Shown here: positions 1 to 7,494 of the stretch, one piece after another | How positions within the stretch are numbered: position 1 is the first letter of the stretch | How the letters are laid out: the number at the start of each line of letters is the position of its first letter | NCBI GenBank assembly: GCA_013151585.1 | Contig: JAADHY010000407.1 | Span: 1 to 11,089, forward strand | Source of the DNA: Planctomycetota bacterium | Lineage (GTDB): Bacteria > Planctomycetota > Planctomycetia > Planctomycetales > Planctomycetaceae | Length of the DNA stretch: 11,089 nt | Direction: 5' to 3' | Position numbers and translations under genes: made by a program | The notes under the pieces: generated by a model | Seen by the model: only the letters and a program-made list of their open reading frames with translations | Told to the model about the DNA's origin: nothing | Database searches by the model: none

Positions 1-1
1 C

Positions 2-742
2 GTCCCGGTGCCGCCGCTGCCGGACTTTAGCCAGTTCGGCCCGATCGACCGCCAGCCGCTCGGTAAGATCGCGCGTACCGCCGCGACGAACCTGAGCGTC
101 GCATGGCAGGTCATCCCGCATGTCACGCAGCACGACCTGGCCGACATCACCGAGCTGGAAGCCGCACGGCGGCGTTACGCCCAAGCGCAGCCGCCGGACG
201 CTCCGAAGATCACCTTAACCGTGGTCGTCATGAAGGCCGTCGTGGCCGCTCTGAAAGCTTTTCCGCACTTCAACGCCAGCCTAGACACAAGAACGAACGA
301 GCTGGTTTTGAAGCGGTACTACCACATTGGCTGTGCCGTCGACACGCCGCACGGTTTGCTCGTGCCCGTCGTCCGGGACGTGGACCAGAAAAGCCTTCGT
401 CAAATCGCGGCCGAGTTGACAGAGCTGGCCGAACGGGCTCGCCAGCGCAAGCTCGACCTGAAAGACATGCAAGGGGCCAGTTTCACGATCACCAATCTGG
501 GCGGAATCGCCGGTACGGCCTTCACGCCCATTGTGAATTATCCGGAAGTCGCTATTTTGGGAATCTCGCGGACCCGGCCGGAGCTGCGACTGGGTGAGAA
601 CGGCCAACCTCAAGAGCGGCTGATGCTGCCGCTGTCACTTTCGTATGACCATCGTGTGATCAACGGGGCGGACGGGGCCAGGTTCTTGGCGAAGGTCTGC
701 GGCGACCTGTCCGACGTATTCCGGTTGGTCGTTGAGGGCTGA
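2..742 (+). CDS. aceF: Dihydrolipoamide acyltransferase (E2) of a 2-oxoacid dehydrogenase complex, pyruvate type; 5' end outside window
   Basis: This is the C-terminal catalytic domain of an E2 subunit, which transfers the acyl group from a lipoyl arm to CoA in the cytoplasm. The reading frame is open from base 2, so the gene starts upstream; the lipoyl and E3-binding domains expected before this domain are not visible. Visible signatures are the FTITNLGG segment (bases about 482-502), the stretch GTAFTPIVN followed by PEVAILG, and the terminal SLSYDHRVINGADGARF motif (bases 638-688). These resemble pyruvate-type E2 more than oxoglutarate or branched-chain types. The catalytic HxxxDG motif reads HRVING: His at 650-652 is present, but the usual Asp is Asn (662-664). 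I recall the same Asn in some proteobacterial pyruvate E2 proteins, so it need not mean loss of activity. An E3 gene follows on the same strand, which supports a pyruvate dehydrogenase cluster. Confidence 0.9.
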   Translation, partial: VPVPPLPDFSQFGPIDRQPLGKIARTAATNLSVAWQVIPHVTQHDLADITELEAARRRYAQAQPPDAPKITLTVVVMKAVVAALKAFPHFNASLDTRTNELVLKRYYHIGCAVDTPHGLLVPVVRDVDQKSLRQIAAELTELAERARQRKLDLKDMQGASFTITNLGGIAGTAFTPIVNYPEVAILGISRTRPELRLGENGQPQERLMLPLSLSYDHRVINGADGARFLAKVCGDLSDVFRLVVEG

Positions 743-801
743 GCGCGTTCGTCGGACACCTGGAGCGGCTGGCGCGAGCCGTTTGATCGCGGTTGGGGCA
801 C

Positions 802-821
802 CGGTGGCCTCACGGCCACCG
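802..821. repeat. GC-rich perfect hairpin in the E2-E3 spacer
   Basis: An 8-bp perfect inverted repeat, CGGTGGCC / GGCCACCG, with a TCAC loop lies 60 nt after the E2 stop. No T-run follows, so it is not a classical intrinsic terminator. It could be a processing or partial termination structure between the E2 and E3 genes, or part of a dispersed repeat. The rest of the 212-nt gap (743-954) holds a shorter hairpin, GCGGG/CCCGC at 891-907, and a good Shine-Dalgarno sequence, GAGGGGAG at 937-944, ten bases before the E3 start. No convincing gene lies in the gap. Confidence 0.5.
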
Positions 822-954
822 TTCGCCGGCGCCGTGAGACGGTCGAGTCCGGGCGAACTGGGGACACCAGCCTTGCGGTGGGAGACGGCTGCGGGGACCG
901 GACCCGCCGCATAGGACGAGAAAGCGGAAGGGCATTGAGGGGAGTATTGATCGG

Positions 955-2379
955 ATGACGGGTGAGCAACCGAGGCAGGTGGAGCTGGTGGTGATCGGAG
1001 CGGGCCCGGGTGGCTATCCGGCGGCCTTCGAAGCGGCAGACCGCGGCATGCCAGTCGTGCTGGTCAGCGAGGATGCCAACCCCGGTGGCGTCTGTTTGCA
1101 ACGGGGCTGCATCCCGTCGAAGGCTCTGCTGCACATTGCCAAACTGTTGTTCGAGACGCGGGAGGCCGGGGAGTGGGGCGTCACGTTCGGCGAGCCAAAG
1201 ATCGATTTGGACCGCGTTCGCGTCTGGAAGGACAGCGTGGTCGGAAAGCTGACCGGCGGGATTCGCGAGCTGTGCCGCGCTCGGGGCGTCGAGCTGCTTC
1301 AAGCTCGCGCCCGCTTCCTCGATTCGCAATCGCTCGAGCTGACTCGTCCGGACGGTCGACAGGAACGGCTGGAGTTCCGGCGAGCCATCCTGGCGACGGG
1401 CTCCTCGCCCGTCCGGACTGCGGCGTTGGACATCGATGATCCGCGCGTGATCGATTCCACCGGCGCGCTGGAATTGCCGAGCGTGCCAAAGCGAATGCTG
1501 GTCGTGGGCGGCGGTTACATCGGACTGGAGCTCGGAACCGTGTACGCGGCTTTTGGCTCGCGCGTCACGGTCGTGGAAATGCTGCCCGGGCTGCTGGCGG
1601 GAGCGGATCGGGATCTGGTCCGTCCGCTGGCCAAGCGATTGGGCAAGATTTTTGAGGCGATTCATTTGAAAACAACGGTCAAGAGCTTGGCGGCCAAGCG
1701 GGATGGCATCGTGGCCGAGCTGGACGGGGAGAACGTCCCGTCGCCGCAGACGTTCGACATGGTCTTGATCGCCGTGGGCCGCCGGCCGAACAGCGCGCAG
1801 ATTGGTTTGGAAAACACGAAGGTCGAAGTGGATCCGCGGGGCTTCGTGCGTGTTGACAAACAGCAGCGGACGGCCGACCCCAGCATCTGGGCCATCGGCG
1901 ACGTGGCGGGCGAGCCCATGCTGGCGCACAAAGCCACCCGGGAAGCCAAAGTGGCGATTCAAGCGATGGCGGGTGAGCCGGCCGAGTTCGACAATATCGC
2001 GATCCCAGCAGTTGTGTTTACCGACCCGGAATTGGCTTGGTGTGGGCTGACCGAGACGGAGGCCAAACAATCGCGACGGAACGTGAAAGTTGTTCGGTTT
2101 CCGTGGGCGGCATCCGGGCGAGCTCAGACTCTGGGACGCACCGAAGGGCTCACAAAATTAATCTTCGATCCCGAAACAGAACGGGTACTGGGAGTGGGCA
2201 TCGTAGGCCCGGGGGCCGGCGAACTGATTGGAGAGGGGGTTTTGGCGGTCGAGACGGCCGCTGTCGCTCGCGACCTGATGGAATCGATTCACGCGCATCC
2301 CACACTGGCCGAGACAATCATGGAAGCAGCCGAAGGTTTCCACGGTTCGGCCACCCATTTGTACCGTCCGCGAAAGTGA
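955..2379 (+). CDS. lpdA: Dihydrolipoyl dehydrogenase (E3)
   Basis: A 474-residue FAD-dependent flavoenzyme that reoxidises the dihydrolipoyl arm of E2 and passes electrons to NAD+, giving NADH. Domains in order: an N-terminal FAD-binding dinucleotide fold with GAGPGG at residues 15-20; the redox disulfide motif GGVCLQRGCIPSK with Cys47 and Cys52; ILATGSSP; a second dinucleotide fold for NAD with GGGYIG at 185-190; the second FAD contact IWAIGDVAGEPMLAHKA; and a C-terminal dimerisation domain with HAHPTLAE, whose His448-Glu453 pair is the catalytic base dyad. Length is normal for the family and there is no fused lipoyl domain. The ATG at 955 is preceded by GAGGGGAG (937-944) at a good distance. 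The neighbouring E2 gene suggests a pyruvate dehydrogenase role, although an E3 can serve several complexes. Confidence 0.97.
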   Translation: MTGEQPRQVELVVIGAGPGGYPAAFEAADRGMPVVLVSEDANPGGVCLQRGCIPSKALLHIAKLLFETREAGEWGVTFGEPKIDLDRVRVWKDSVVGKLTGGIRELCRARGVELLQARARFLDSQSLELTRPDGRQERLEFRRAILATGSSPVRTAALDIDDPRVIDSTGALELPSVPKRMLVVGGGYIGLELGTVYAAFGSRVTVVEMLPGLLAGADRDLVRPLAKRLGKIFEAIHLKTTVKSLAAKRDGIVAELDGENVPSPQTFDMVLIAVGRRPNSAQIGLENTKVEVDPRGFVRVDKQQRTADPSIWAIGDVAGEPMLAHKATREAKVAIQAMAGEPAEFDNIAIPAVVFTDPELAWCGLTETEAKQSRRNVKVVRFPWAASGRAQTLGRTEGLTKLIFDPETERVLGVGIVGPGAGELIGEGVLAVETAAVARDLMESIHAHPTLAETIMEAAEGFHGSATHLYRPRK

Positions 2380-2714
2380 TTTCAGAAATTCGGCCGCGTT
2401 TGACTACACAATTTTCCGCGAGGGAATAGAATAGCCGCAATTCGTGCCTTGTTTCGTGCAATTTCTGGCCCACGCCACGCAATATCTGCTTGTACGCATT
2501 GGCCCGGGGCCAGCCGGGTGCACTCGCCACGAAGAATTCGCGGAAGGCGAGCATCCAACTGCTGTCGGATCGAGGCGGTTGGGGCGGTTCGCCGAGCACC
2601 AACACGAAGCAGTGGGTACGGGGGAAGCGGAGACGGGGACTCCGCCCGTCATTCGCTCTGCCGCTTTGCACGCAGCTTTGATTGATAACAACTCGATAAG
2701 GAACGGCGTCCCGA
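2380..2714. other. Non-coding spacer and leader upstream of the nqr operon
   Basis: This 335-nt stretch has no open frame that looks like a protein on either strand; the frames crossing it run out of phase into nqrA. It holds a possible promoter near 2400-2432 and an 8-bp inverted repeat, CAGAAATT / AATTTCTG (2383-2390 and 2460-2467). It also has a short direct repeat, TTCGTGC (2441-2447 and 2453-2459), and a 6-bp hairpin, GACGGG / CCCGTC (2632-2637 and 2645-2650). The end carries AAGGAA (2698-2703), a Shine-Dalgarno sequence eleven bases before the nqrA start. The size and hairpins fit a transcription boundary between lpdA and nqr, with an nqr promoter inside, but no specific regulator site is recognisable. 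Confidence 0.6.
2400..2432 (+). promoter_or_regulatory. Possible promoter for the nqr operon (weak)
   Basis: TTGACT (2400-2405) matches the -35 consensus at five of six bases and TAGAAT (2427-2432) matches the -10 consensus at five of six. The spacer is 21 nt, longer than the optimum of about 17, which makes this doubtful. It would give a leader of roughly 280 nt before nqrA. The surrounding sequence is AT-richer than the genes, which is mild support. Confidence 0.22.
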
Positions 2715-4061
2715 ATGATCACGATCAAGAAGGGGCTGGATCTTCCCATCGCCAACGAGCCACGGCAGGAGATCGAAGAAGGTCCACCTATCCGACGGGT
2801 CGCATGGGTTGGCGATGATTACGTGGGCATGAAGCCGACCTTGGCGGTGAAGGAAGGAGAATCGGTCAAGCTGGGCCAGCTCCTCTTTACCGACAAGAAA
2901 ACTCCGGGCGTGCGGTACACTTCGCCGGGGTGTGGAACGGTTGTCGCCATCAACCGAGGCGAGAAACGCCGCTTTCAATCGATTGTCATTGAGTTGGAGG
3001 GCGACGAGGAAGTCCGGTTTCCTTCCCACGAGCCCGGCCAACTTGACTCTGTGTCTCGCGATGAAGTTCGCCAGACCCTGGTGGAATCGGGCCTTTGGAC
3101 GGCGCTGCGTACGCGCCCGTTCAGTAAAGTCCCGCCGCCCGATTCGGTTCCCCATTCGATTTTCGTGACGGCGATCGACACCAACCCGTTGGCGGCGCGG
3201 CCGGAGCTGATTATTGCGGAGCGGCGCGATGACTTTGTCTCGGGATTGCGTGCCCTCCGGCATCTGACTGATGGACGCTTATTTCTGTGCCTGGCCCCTG
3301 GGCGGGACATCCCTGGAGGCGAGCTGGATTTCGTCACTGCCGAGGAGTTTGCGGGACCTCATCCCGCCGGGTTGCCGGGGACGCATATTCATTTCCTCGA
3401 TCCGGTCAGCGACCACAAGACTGTTTGGTACTTGAACTACCAGGATGTGATCGCCATCGGGCACCTTTTCACGACCGGTCGATTGCTTGTCGAACGGGTG
3501 ATCTCATTGGCCGGGCCGTCGGTCAAGAATCCGCGGTTGGTGAGGACGCGGTTGGGGGCCAGTATCGACGAGCTGGTGCAGGACGAACTAACGGACGGAG
3601 AGAACCGCGTCATTTCCGGGTCGGTGTTGTCCGGTCGAACGGCTGCCGGTCCGTTCGCCTTTTTGGGCCGGTATCATCTGCAAGTCAGCGCGCTACCCGA
3701 GGGTGGAAGACGCGAGTTTTTTGGATGGCTTCAACTGGGGTTCGAGAAGTTCTCGATCCGTCCGGTGTTCGCCTCGCGCTGGTCCCGCCGGCCCCGGAAG
3801 TTCTCGTTTACGACGTCGCGCGAGGGCAGTCCTCGTGCGATGGTGCCCATCGGCGTTTATGAAGACGTCATGCCTTTGGACATCCTCCCCACCTTTTTGC
3901 TGCGGGCCCTGATTGTCGGCGACACCGACCAGGCTCAAGCGCTGGGATGCCTGGAGCTGGATGAGGAGGACTTGGCCCTTTGTACGTTTGTCTGTCCCAG
4001 CAAGTATGAATATGGCCCCATCCTGCGCGCCAACCTCGAACGCATCGAGAAAGAAGGATAG
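2715..4061 (+). CDS. nqrA: Na+-translocating NADH:quinone reductase subunit A
   Basis: A 448-residue peripheral cytoplasmic subunit of Na+-NQR, the complex that oxidises NADH, reduces quinone and pumps Na+ outward. NqrA carries no covalent flavin and is associated with the membrane core and quinone site. The N-terminus, MITIKKGLDLPI, followed by a region with DYVGMKPTLAVKEGE and LGQLLFTDKK, is the barrel-sandwich start typical of NqrA. TSPGCGTVVAINRGEKRR follows, and the C-terminus has CPSKYEYGPILRANLERIEKEG in segments, with Cys427 to Gly434 visible. Length matches the usual value of about 445 residues. The ATG at 2715 is preceded by AAGGAA at 2698-2703. It is the first gene of the operon and ends 11 bp before nqrB, so co-transcription is likely. 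The soluble composition without membrane segments fits the family. Confidence 0.96.
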   Translation: MITIKKGLDLPIANEPRQEIEEGPPIRRVAWVGDDYVGMKPTLAVKEGESVKLGQLLFTDKKTPGVRYTSPGCGTVVAINRGEKRRFQSIVIELEGDEEVRFPSHEPGQLDSVSRDEVRQTLVESGLWTALRTRPFSKVPPPDSVPHSIFVTAIDTNPLAARPELIIAERRDDFVSGLRALRHLTDGRLFLCLAPGRDIPGGELDFVTAEEFAGPHPAGLPGTHIHFLDPVSDHKTVWYLNYQDVIAIGHLFTTGRLLVERVISLAGPSVKNPRLVRTRLGASIDELVQDELTDGENRVISGSVLSGRTAAGPFAFLGRYHLQVSALPEGGRREFFGWLQLGFEKFSIRPVFASRWSRRPRKFSFTTSREGSPRAMVPIGVYEDVMPLDILPTFLLRALIVGDTDQAQALGCLELDEEDLALCTFVCPSKYEYGPILRANLERIEKEG

Positions 4062-4072
4062 GCAAGGCTCGC

Positions 4073-5335
4073 ATGAAACCCCTGAGATCGTTTCTGGATC
4101 GAATCAGGCCGCTGTTCGAAAAGGGCGGAAAGCTGGAAAAGCTTTACCCCCTTTACGAAGGGATCGATACCTTTTTTTACACGTCAGGCGAAGTGACGCC
4201 GGGCCCGTCCCACGTGCGCGACAGCATGGATCTGAAGCGCATGATGATCACCGTCGTCATCGCGCTGGTGCCGTGCATGTTCATGGCCATGTGGAACACG
4301 GGGTATCAGGCCAACTTGGCGATGCAAAGCCTGGACATTTCGACGGCACCCGGTTGGCGGGGGGCTGTTCTGGAAGGGTTAGGCGTCGGCTGTTCGCCCG
4401 ACAGCTTTTGGTCGAACTTCGTCCACGGAGCCTTATACTTCCTGCCGATCTATCTGGTTTGCATGGTCGTCGGCGGTGCTTGGGAGGTGCTTTTTTCCTG
4501 TGTCCGGAAGCACGAAATCAACGAGGGGTTTTTTGTCACGGGAGCTTTATTCCCTTTGACGCTACCTCCGACCATTCCCTTGTGGCAGGTCGCTCTGGGA
4601 ATCAGTTTTGGCGTTGTTTTTGGCAAAGAGGTTTTCGGCGGCACGGGCCGGAATTTCCTCAACCCAGCCTTGACCGCGCGGGCGTTCCTCTACTTCGCTT
4701 ACCCGGCCCACATGTCGGGGGACAGCATTTGGACGGCCGTGGACGGTTTCAGTCGAGCGACGCCGCTCGGAGCCCAGGCGGTGGCGACCATCCAGCAAGG
4801 TGTTTCTGCATCGCAGCAGTTCGCCGAGACGATGCAGTCCATCCACGTCACATGGTCGCAGGCGTTTTTGGGAACCATTCAAGGGTCCCTGGGGGAAACA
4901 TCCGCGCTGGCATGCCTCATTGGCGCGGCGATTCTGATCCTCACCGGCATCGGCTCGTGGCGGATCATGGTTTCGACGCTTCTGGGCGCTTACGTTTTCT
5001 CGTGGCTGCTTTACGGAGTCGGCGTGACTCACCTTGATTCCATCAGCAACCCAATGTTCCTGATGCCGCCTCATTGGCACCTGGTGACCGGCGGATTGGC
5101 GTTCGGCTTGGTTTTCATGGCGACCGACCCGGTGTCGGCATCGATGACCGAGACCGGGAAATGGTACTACGGAGCTTTGATCGGCATCATGACGATCCTG
5201 ATCCGGGTCGTGAATCCGGCCTATCCGGAGGGCGTCATGCTGGCGATCCTTTTCGGCAACGTGTTCGCTCCGTTAATCGATTACTTTGTCATTCAGGCCA
5301 ACATTCGAAGAAGGTTAGCACGGAATGCAGCGTGA
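4073..5335 (+). CDS. nqrB: Na+-translocating NADH:quinone reductase subunit B (membrane flavoprotein)
   Basis: A 420-residue polytopic inner-membrane subunit, which in the family carries a covalent FMN on Thr, binds riboflavin and lines the Na+ path. The soluble N-terminus includes SGEVTPGPSHVRDSMDLKR, a family hallmark. Many hydrophobic segments follow, then FGKEVFGGTGRNFLNPAL near residues 183-199, and later MATDPVSASMTETGKW. The flavin-attachment motif at residues 224-230 reads DGFSRAT: Asp224, Ser227, Ala229 and acceptor Thr230 are kept, but the usual Gly of SGAT is Arg228 (codon CGA, 4754-4756). NqrC in the same operon has the normal SGAT. The start has AAGG at 4064-4067 in the 11-bp gap after nqrA. 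Its last 11 bases overlap nqrC, implying translational coupling. Confidence 0.96.
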   Translation: MKPLRSFLDRIRPLFEKGGKLEKLYPLYEGIDTFFYTSGEVTPGPSHVRDSMDLKRMMITVVIALVPCMFMAMWNTGYQANLAMQSLDISTAPGWRGAVLEGLGVGCSPDSFWSNFVHGALYFLPIYLVCMVVGGAWEVLFSCVRKHEINEGFFVTGALFPLTLPPTIPLWQVALGISFGVVFGKEVFGGTGRNFLNPALTARAFLYFAYPAHMSGDSIWTAVDGFSRATPLGAQAVATIQQGVSASQQFAETMQSIHVTWSQAFLGTIQGSLGETSALACLIGAAILILTGIGSWRIMVSTLLGAYVFSWLLYGVGVTHLDSISNPMFLMPPHWHLVTGGLAFGLVFMATDPVSASMTETGKWYYGALIGIMTILIRVVNPAYPEGVMLAILFGNVFAPLIDYFVIQANIRRRLARNAA

Positions 5336-6113
5336 TTCGGTGGCCAATACGTTTTTGGTTGCAGGCCTGCTGTGTCTGGTCTGCTCCTTTCTGGTCTCGG
5401 CGACCGCCGTCGGGCTCCGACCGCTCCAAGAGGCCAACAAGCGCCTCGAGATGCGCAAGAACATTCTGCAGGTGGCCGGGATTTACGATCCCAGCCAGTC
5501 GGTCGACGAACTGTTTAAGCAAATCGAGACGCGTCTGGTGGATCTGACCGATCCCCAAAACCCGGTCGAGGTGGATGATCCCAAGCTGCTCGAGACCTAC
5601 GACCCCCGCAAGGCTCTTTCCGACCCAGAGCTGAGTGTCCCCTTTCCGGAAGGGGGCAAGCTGGAAGGGTTCAAACGCCGGGGCAAGTATGCCTTCGTCT
5701 ATCTCGTGAAGAAAAACGGAAAACTGGACGAGATCATCCTGCCCATCTATGGCAAGGGGCTGTGGTCGACGTTGTACGGCTTCATCGCCTTGGATGCGGA
5801 TTTCCGGACCATCCGAGGCCTGGGATTCTACGAACACGGCGAGACGCCGGGACTGGGGGGCGAAGTCGACAACCCTCACTGGAAAGCCCTGTGGAACGGC
5901 AAGAAGGCTTACGACGAAAACGGCGAGGTGGCGATCGCGGTGATCAAGGGAGCGGTGCCTCCGAATGACCCGGCGGCCGAGTACAAAGTCGACGGGCTGT
6001 CCGGAGCAACGTTCACCTCCAAGGGCGTTTCCCGTCTGGTCCGGTACTGGCTCGGCGATTACGGATTCGGTCCTTACTTGCGGAAACTTCGAGAAGAGTT
6101 GGGCCATGGATAA
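5325..6113 (+). CDS. nqrC: Na+-translocating NADH:quinone reductase subunit C (covalent FMN)
   Basis: A 262-residue subunit with one N-terminal membrane helix (about residues 8-29, LVAGLLCLVCSFLVSATAVG) and a periplasmic FMN-binding domain. The family passes electrons through an FMN joined by phosphoester to Thr. The motif here is DGLSGATFTSKG, with acceptor Thr229 (codon 6009-6011), fully canonical. NKRLEMRKNILQVAG just after the helix and YGFIALDADFRTIRGLGFYEHGETPGLGGEV in the middle (given here as positions about 149-178) are typical. Flavinylation needs an ApbE-type transferase, which is not in the window. The ATG at 5325 overlaps the end of nqrB by 11 nt and is preceded by AAGAAGG (5308-5314). 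The end overlaps nqrD by 8 nt. Confidence 0.96.
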   Translation: MQRDSVANTFLVAGLLCLVCSFLVSATAVGLRPLQEANKRLEMRKNILQVAGIYDPSQSVDELFKQIETRLVDLTDPQNPVEVDDPKLLETYDPRKALSDPELSVPFPEGGKLEGFKRRGKYAFVYLVKKNGKLDEIILPIYGKGLWSTLYGFIALDADFRTIRGLGFYEHGETPGLGGEVDNPHWKALWNGKKAYDENGEVAIAVIKGAVPPNDPAAEYKVDGLSGATFTSKGVSRLVRYWLGDYGFGPYLRKLREELGHG

Positions 6114-6726
6114 ACCCAAGGACGTTTTGCTCAATCCGATCTTTAACAACAACCCCATCGCTCTTCAGGTGTTGGGGATTTGTTCGGCCCTGGCCGTGAC
6201 GACCAAGCTGGATACGACCGTAACGATGTGCGCGGCTGTGACCTTCGTCGTTGCTTGTTCCAATGCGGCGGTGGCGGCCATCCGGCACCGAATTCCGAAC
6301 AGCATCCGCATCATCGTACAGATGACGATTATCGCGTCGCTGGTGATCATCGTCGATCAGTTCTTGCGAGCCTTTTTCATGGAGATCAGCAAGCAGCTTT
6401 CGGTCTTCGTGGGGCTGATCATCACCAACTGCATCGTCATGGGCCGGGCGGAAGCCTACGCCATGAAGAACAACGTCTGGCTGAGCTTCCTCGACGGTAT
6501 CGGCAACGGACTGGGCTACAGCGTGCTGCTGATCATCGTGGGGGTTTTGCGCGAGCTGCTCGGCTCCGGGAAGTTTTTCGGCTTCTCGATTCTGCCAACG
6601 GTCTCGGAAGGAGGTTGGTACGTTCCGAACGGGTTGATGCTGCTCCCTCCGAGCGCTTTTTTCCTGATCGGACTGTTTATTTGGGTTCTCCGCACCTGGA
6701 AGCCAGAACAAGTGGAACGCGGCTGA
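6106..6726 (+). CDS. nqrD: Na+-translocating NADH:quinone reductase subunit D
   Basis: A 206-residue integral membrane subunit with about six hydrophobic helices. It pairs with NqrE; in solved Na+-NQR structures the two hold an intramembrane 2Fe-2S centre between inverted-symmetry half-helices. The two matching cysteines are visible: Cys26 in LGICSALAVTTKL and Cys109 in ITNCIVMGRAEAYAMKN. The chosen ATG at 6106 gives the family N-terminus MDKPKDVLLNPIFNNNP. A longer in-frame extension back to 5965 would lie wholly inside nqrC and has no family character, so it is rejected. GAGAAGAG (6091-6098) serves as a modest ribosome site. The 8-nt overlap with nqrC and the 1-nt gap to nqrE indicate coupled translation. 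Confidence 0.96.
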   Translation: MDKPKDVLLNPIFNNNPIALQVLGICSALAVTTKLDTTVTMCAAVTFVVACSNAAVAAIRHRIPNSIRIIVQMTIIASLVIIVDQFLRAFFMEISKQLSVFVGLIITNCIVMGRAEAYAMKNNVWLSFLDGIGNGLGYSVLLIIVGVLRELLGSGKFFGFSILPTVSEGGWYVPNGLMLLPPSAFFLIGLFIWVLRTWKPEQVERG

Positions 6727-6727
6727 C

Positions 6728-7339
6728 ATGTTTGAGCATTATCTGAGCCTGTTCATCAAATCCATCTTCATCGAAAACCTCGCCCTGGCCTTCTTCCTGG
6801 GGATGTGCACCTTTCTGGCTGTCTCCAAGACGGTCAAGACGGCCGTCGGCCTGGGGATCGCGGTGACGGTCATCCAGACGATCACCGTGCCGGCCAATAA
6901 CTGGATTTACAATCATCTGCTCCGCGAAGGAGCACTGGCTTGGGCCGGATACCCGCACGTTGACCTCACGTTTGTCGGATTGATCAGCTACATCGGCGTG
7001 ATTGCGGCCATGGTCCAAATCCTCGAGATGACCTTAGATCGTTACTTTCCGCCGCTCTATCACGCCCTGGGCATCTTCTTGCCGTTGATCACCGTGAACT
7101 GCGCCATCCTGGGCGGTTCGCTGTTCATGGTGGAGCGTGATTACACGTTTGGCGAGAGTGTCGTATTCGGGTTCGGATCGGGATTGGGCTGGGCTTTGGC
7201 CATCACAGCATTGGCCGGCATTCGGGAAAAGATGAAATACAGTGATGTCCCGGACGGCCTGAAAGGCTTGGGCATCACTTTTATCACCGTCGGGCTGATG
7301 GCGTTGGCCTTTATGGCTTTCGGAGGAATTCAGCTTTAA
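6728..7339 (+). CDS. nqrE: Na+-translocating NADH:quinone reductase subunit E
   Basis: A 203-residue membrane subunit with about six helices, homologous to NqrD and inserted in opposite orientation. The start MFEHYLSLFIKSIFIENLAL and the following FFLGMCTFLAVSK are near-diagnostic. Cys27 (6806-6808) and Cys125 in ITVNCAILGG (7100-7102) match the paired cysteines that ligate the shared intramembrane iron-sulfur centre. The N-terminus carries one extra residue compared with what I remember for Vibrio NqrE. Gene order and the 1-nt spacing from nqrD support a single transcript up to this stop. After this gene the packing breaks: 155 nt separate it from nqrF. Confidence 0.96.
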   Translation: MFEHYLSLFIKSIFIENLALAFFLGMCTFLAVSKTVKTAVGLGIAVTVIQTITVPANNWIYNHLLREGALAWAGYPHVDLTFVGLISYIGVIAAMVQILEMTLDRYFPPLYHALGIFLPLITVNCAILGGSLFMVERDYTFGESVVFGFGSGLGWALAITALAGIREKMKYSDVPDGLKGLGITFITVGLMALAFMAFGGIQL

Positions 7340-7404
7340 CCTTTGAGTTTCGGCCGCGGGCCGCGTTGGGTTACGAGGAAAAAGGATTGGCCGAGCGGCG
7401 AGAG

Positions 7405-7457
7405 GCTGCGCCACGCAGGCTGAAGCAAGCTGAAGTGAGAACTTGGCGTGGTGCGGT
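7405..7457 (+). other. Long imperfect stem-loop in the nqrE-nqrF spacer
   Basis: Bases 7405-7416 (GCTGCGCCACGC) can pair with 7446-7457 (GCGTGGTGCGGT) over 12 consecutive positions: nine Watson-Crick and three G-U pairs. The 29-nt loop contains a small direct repeat, GCTGAAG CAA GCTGAAG, and a further CAAG/CTTG pairing (7426-7429 with 7442-7445). The structure ends 37 nt before the nqrF start. In a tightly packed operon such a structured 155-nt insertion may be an RNA-processing or attenuation element, an mRNA stability boundary, or the remains of an inserted repeat. A smaller CGGCC/GGCCG hairpin lies at 7351-7363. No ligand class or known RNA family is recognisable. Confidence 0.4.
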
Positions 7458-7494
7458 GATCGTCCGCGATAGAAGGTGACCGAGACGGAAAACC

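Noticed and set aside
610..2070. Long minus-strand open frame (486 codons) opposite lpdA
   Set aside because: It lies antisense to a clear lpdA and E2 with intact motifs, has low-complexity Arg/Pro/Gln-rich content and no recognisable domain; it is a shadow frame typical of GC-rich DNA.
2682..2687. TTGATA as a -35 element close to nqrA
   Set aside because: No -10-like hexamer occurs at a suitable distance downstream before the start codon.
2444..2818. Possible small gene in the lpdA-nqrA spacer
   Set aside because: The frame runs into nqrA out of phase, has no ribosome site of note and no recognisable protein feature.
3913..5037. 374-codon plus-strand frame across the nqrA-nqrB junction
   Set aside because: It overlaps two confident genes in another frame, is rich in Arg, Gly and His, and has no domain signature.
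5965..6105. N-terminal extension of nqrD by 47 codons
   Set aside because: The extension lies inside nqrC and shows no NqrD character; the ATG at 6106 gives the family N-terminus and has its own ribosome site.
5289..6158. 289-codon minus-strand frame opposite nqrC
   Set aside because: Antisense shadow of nqrC, whose signal helix and SGAT motif are intact.
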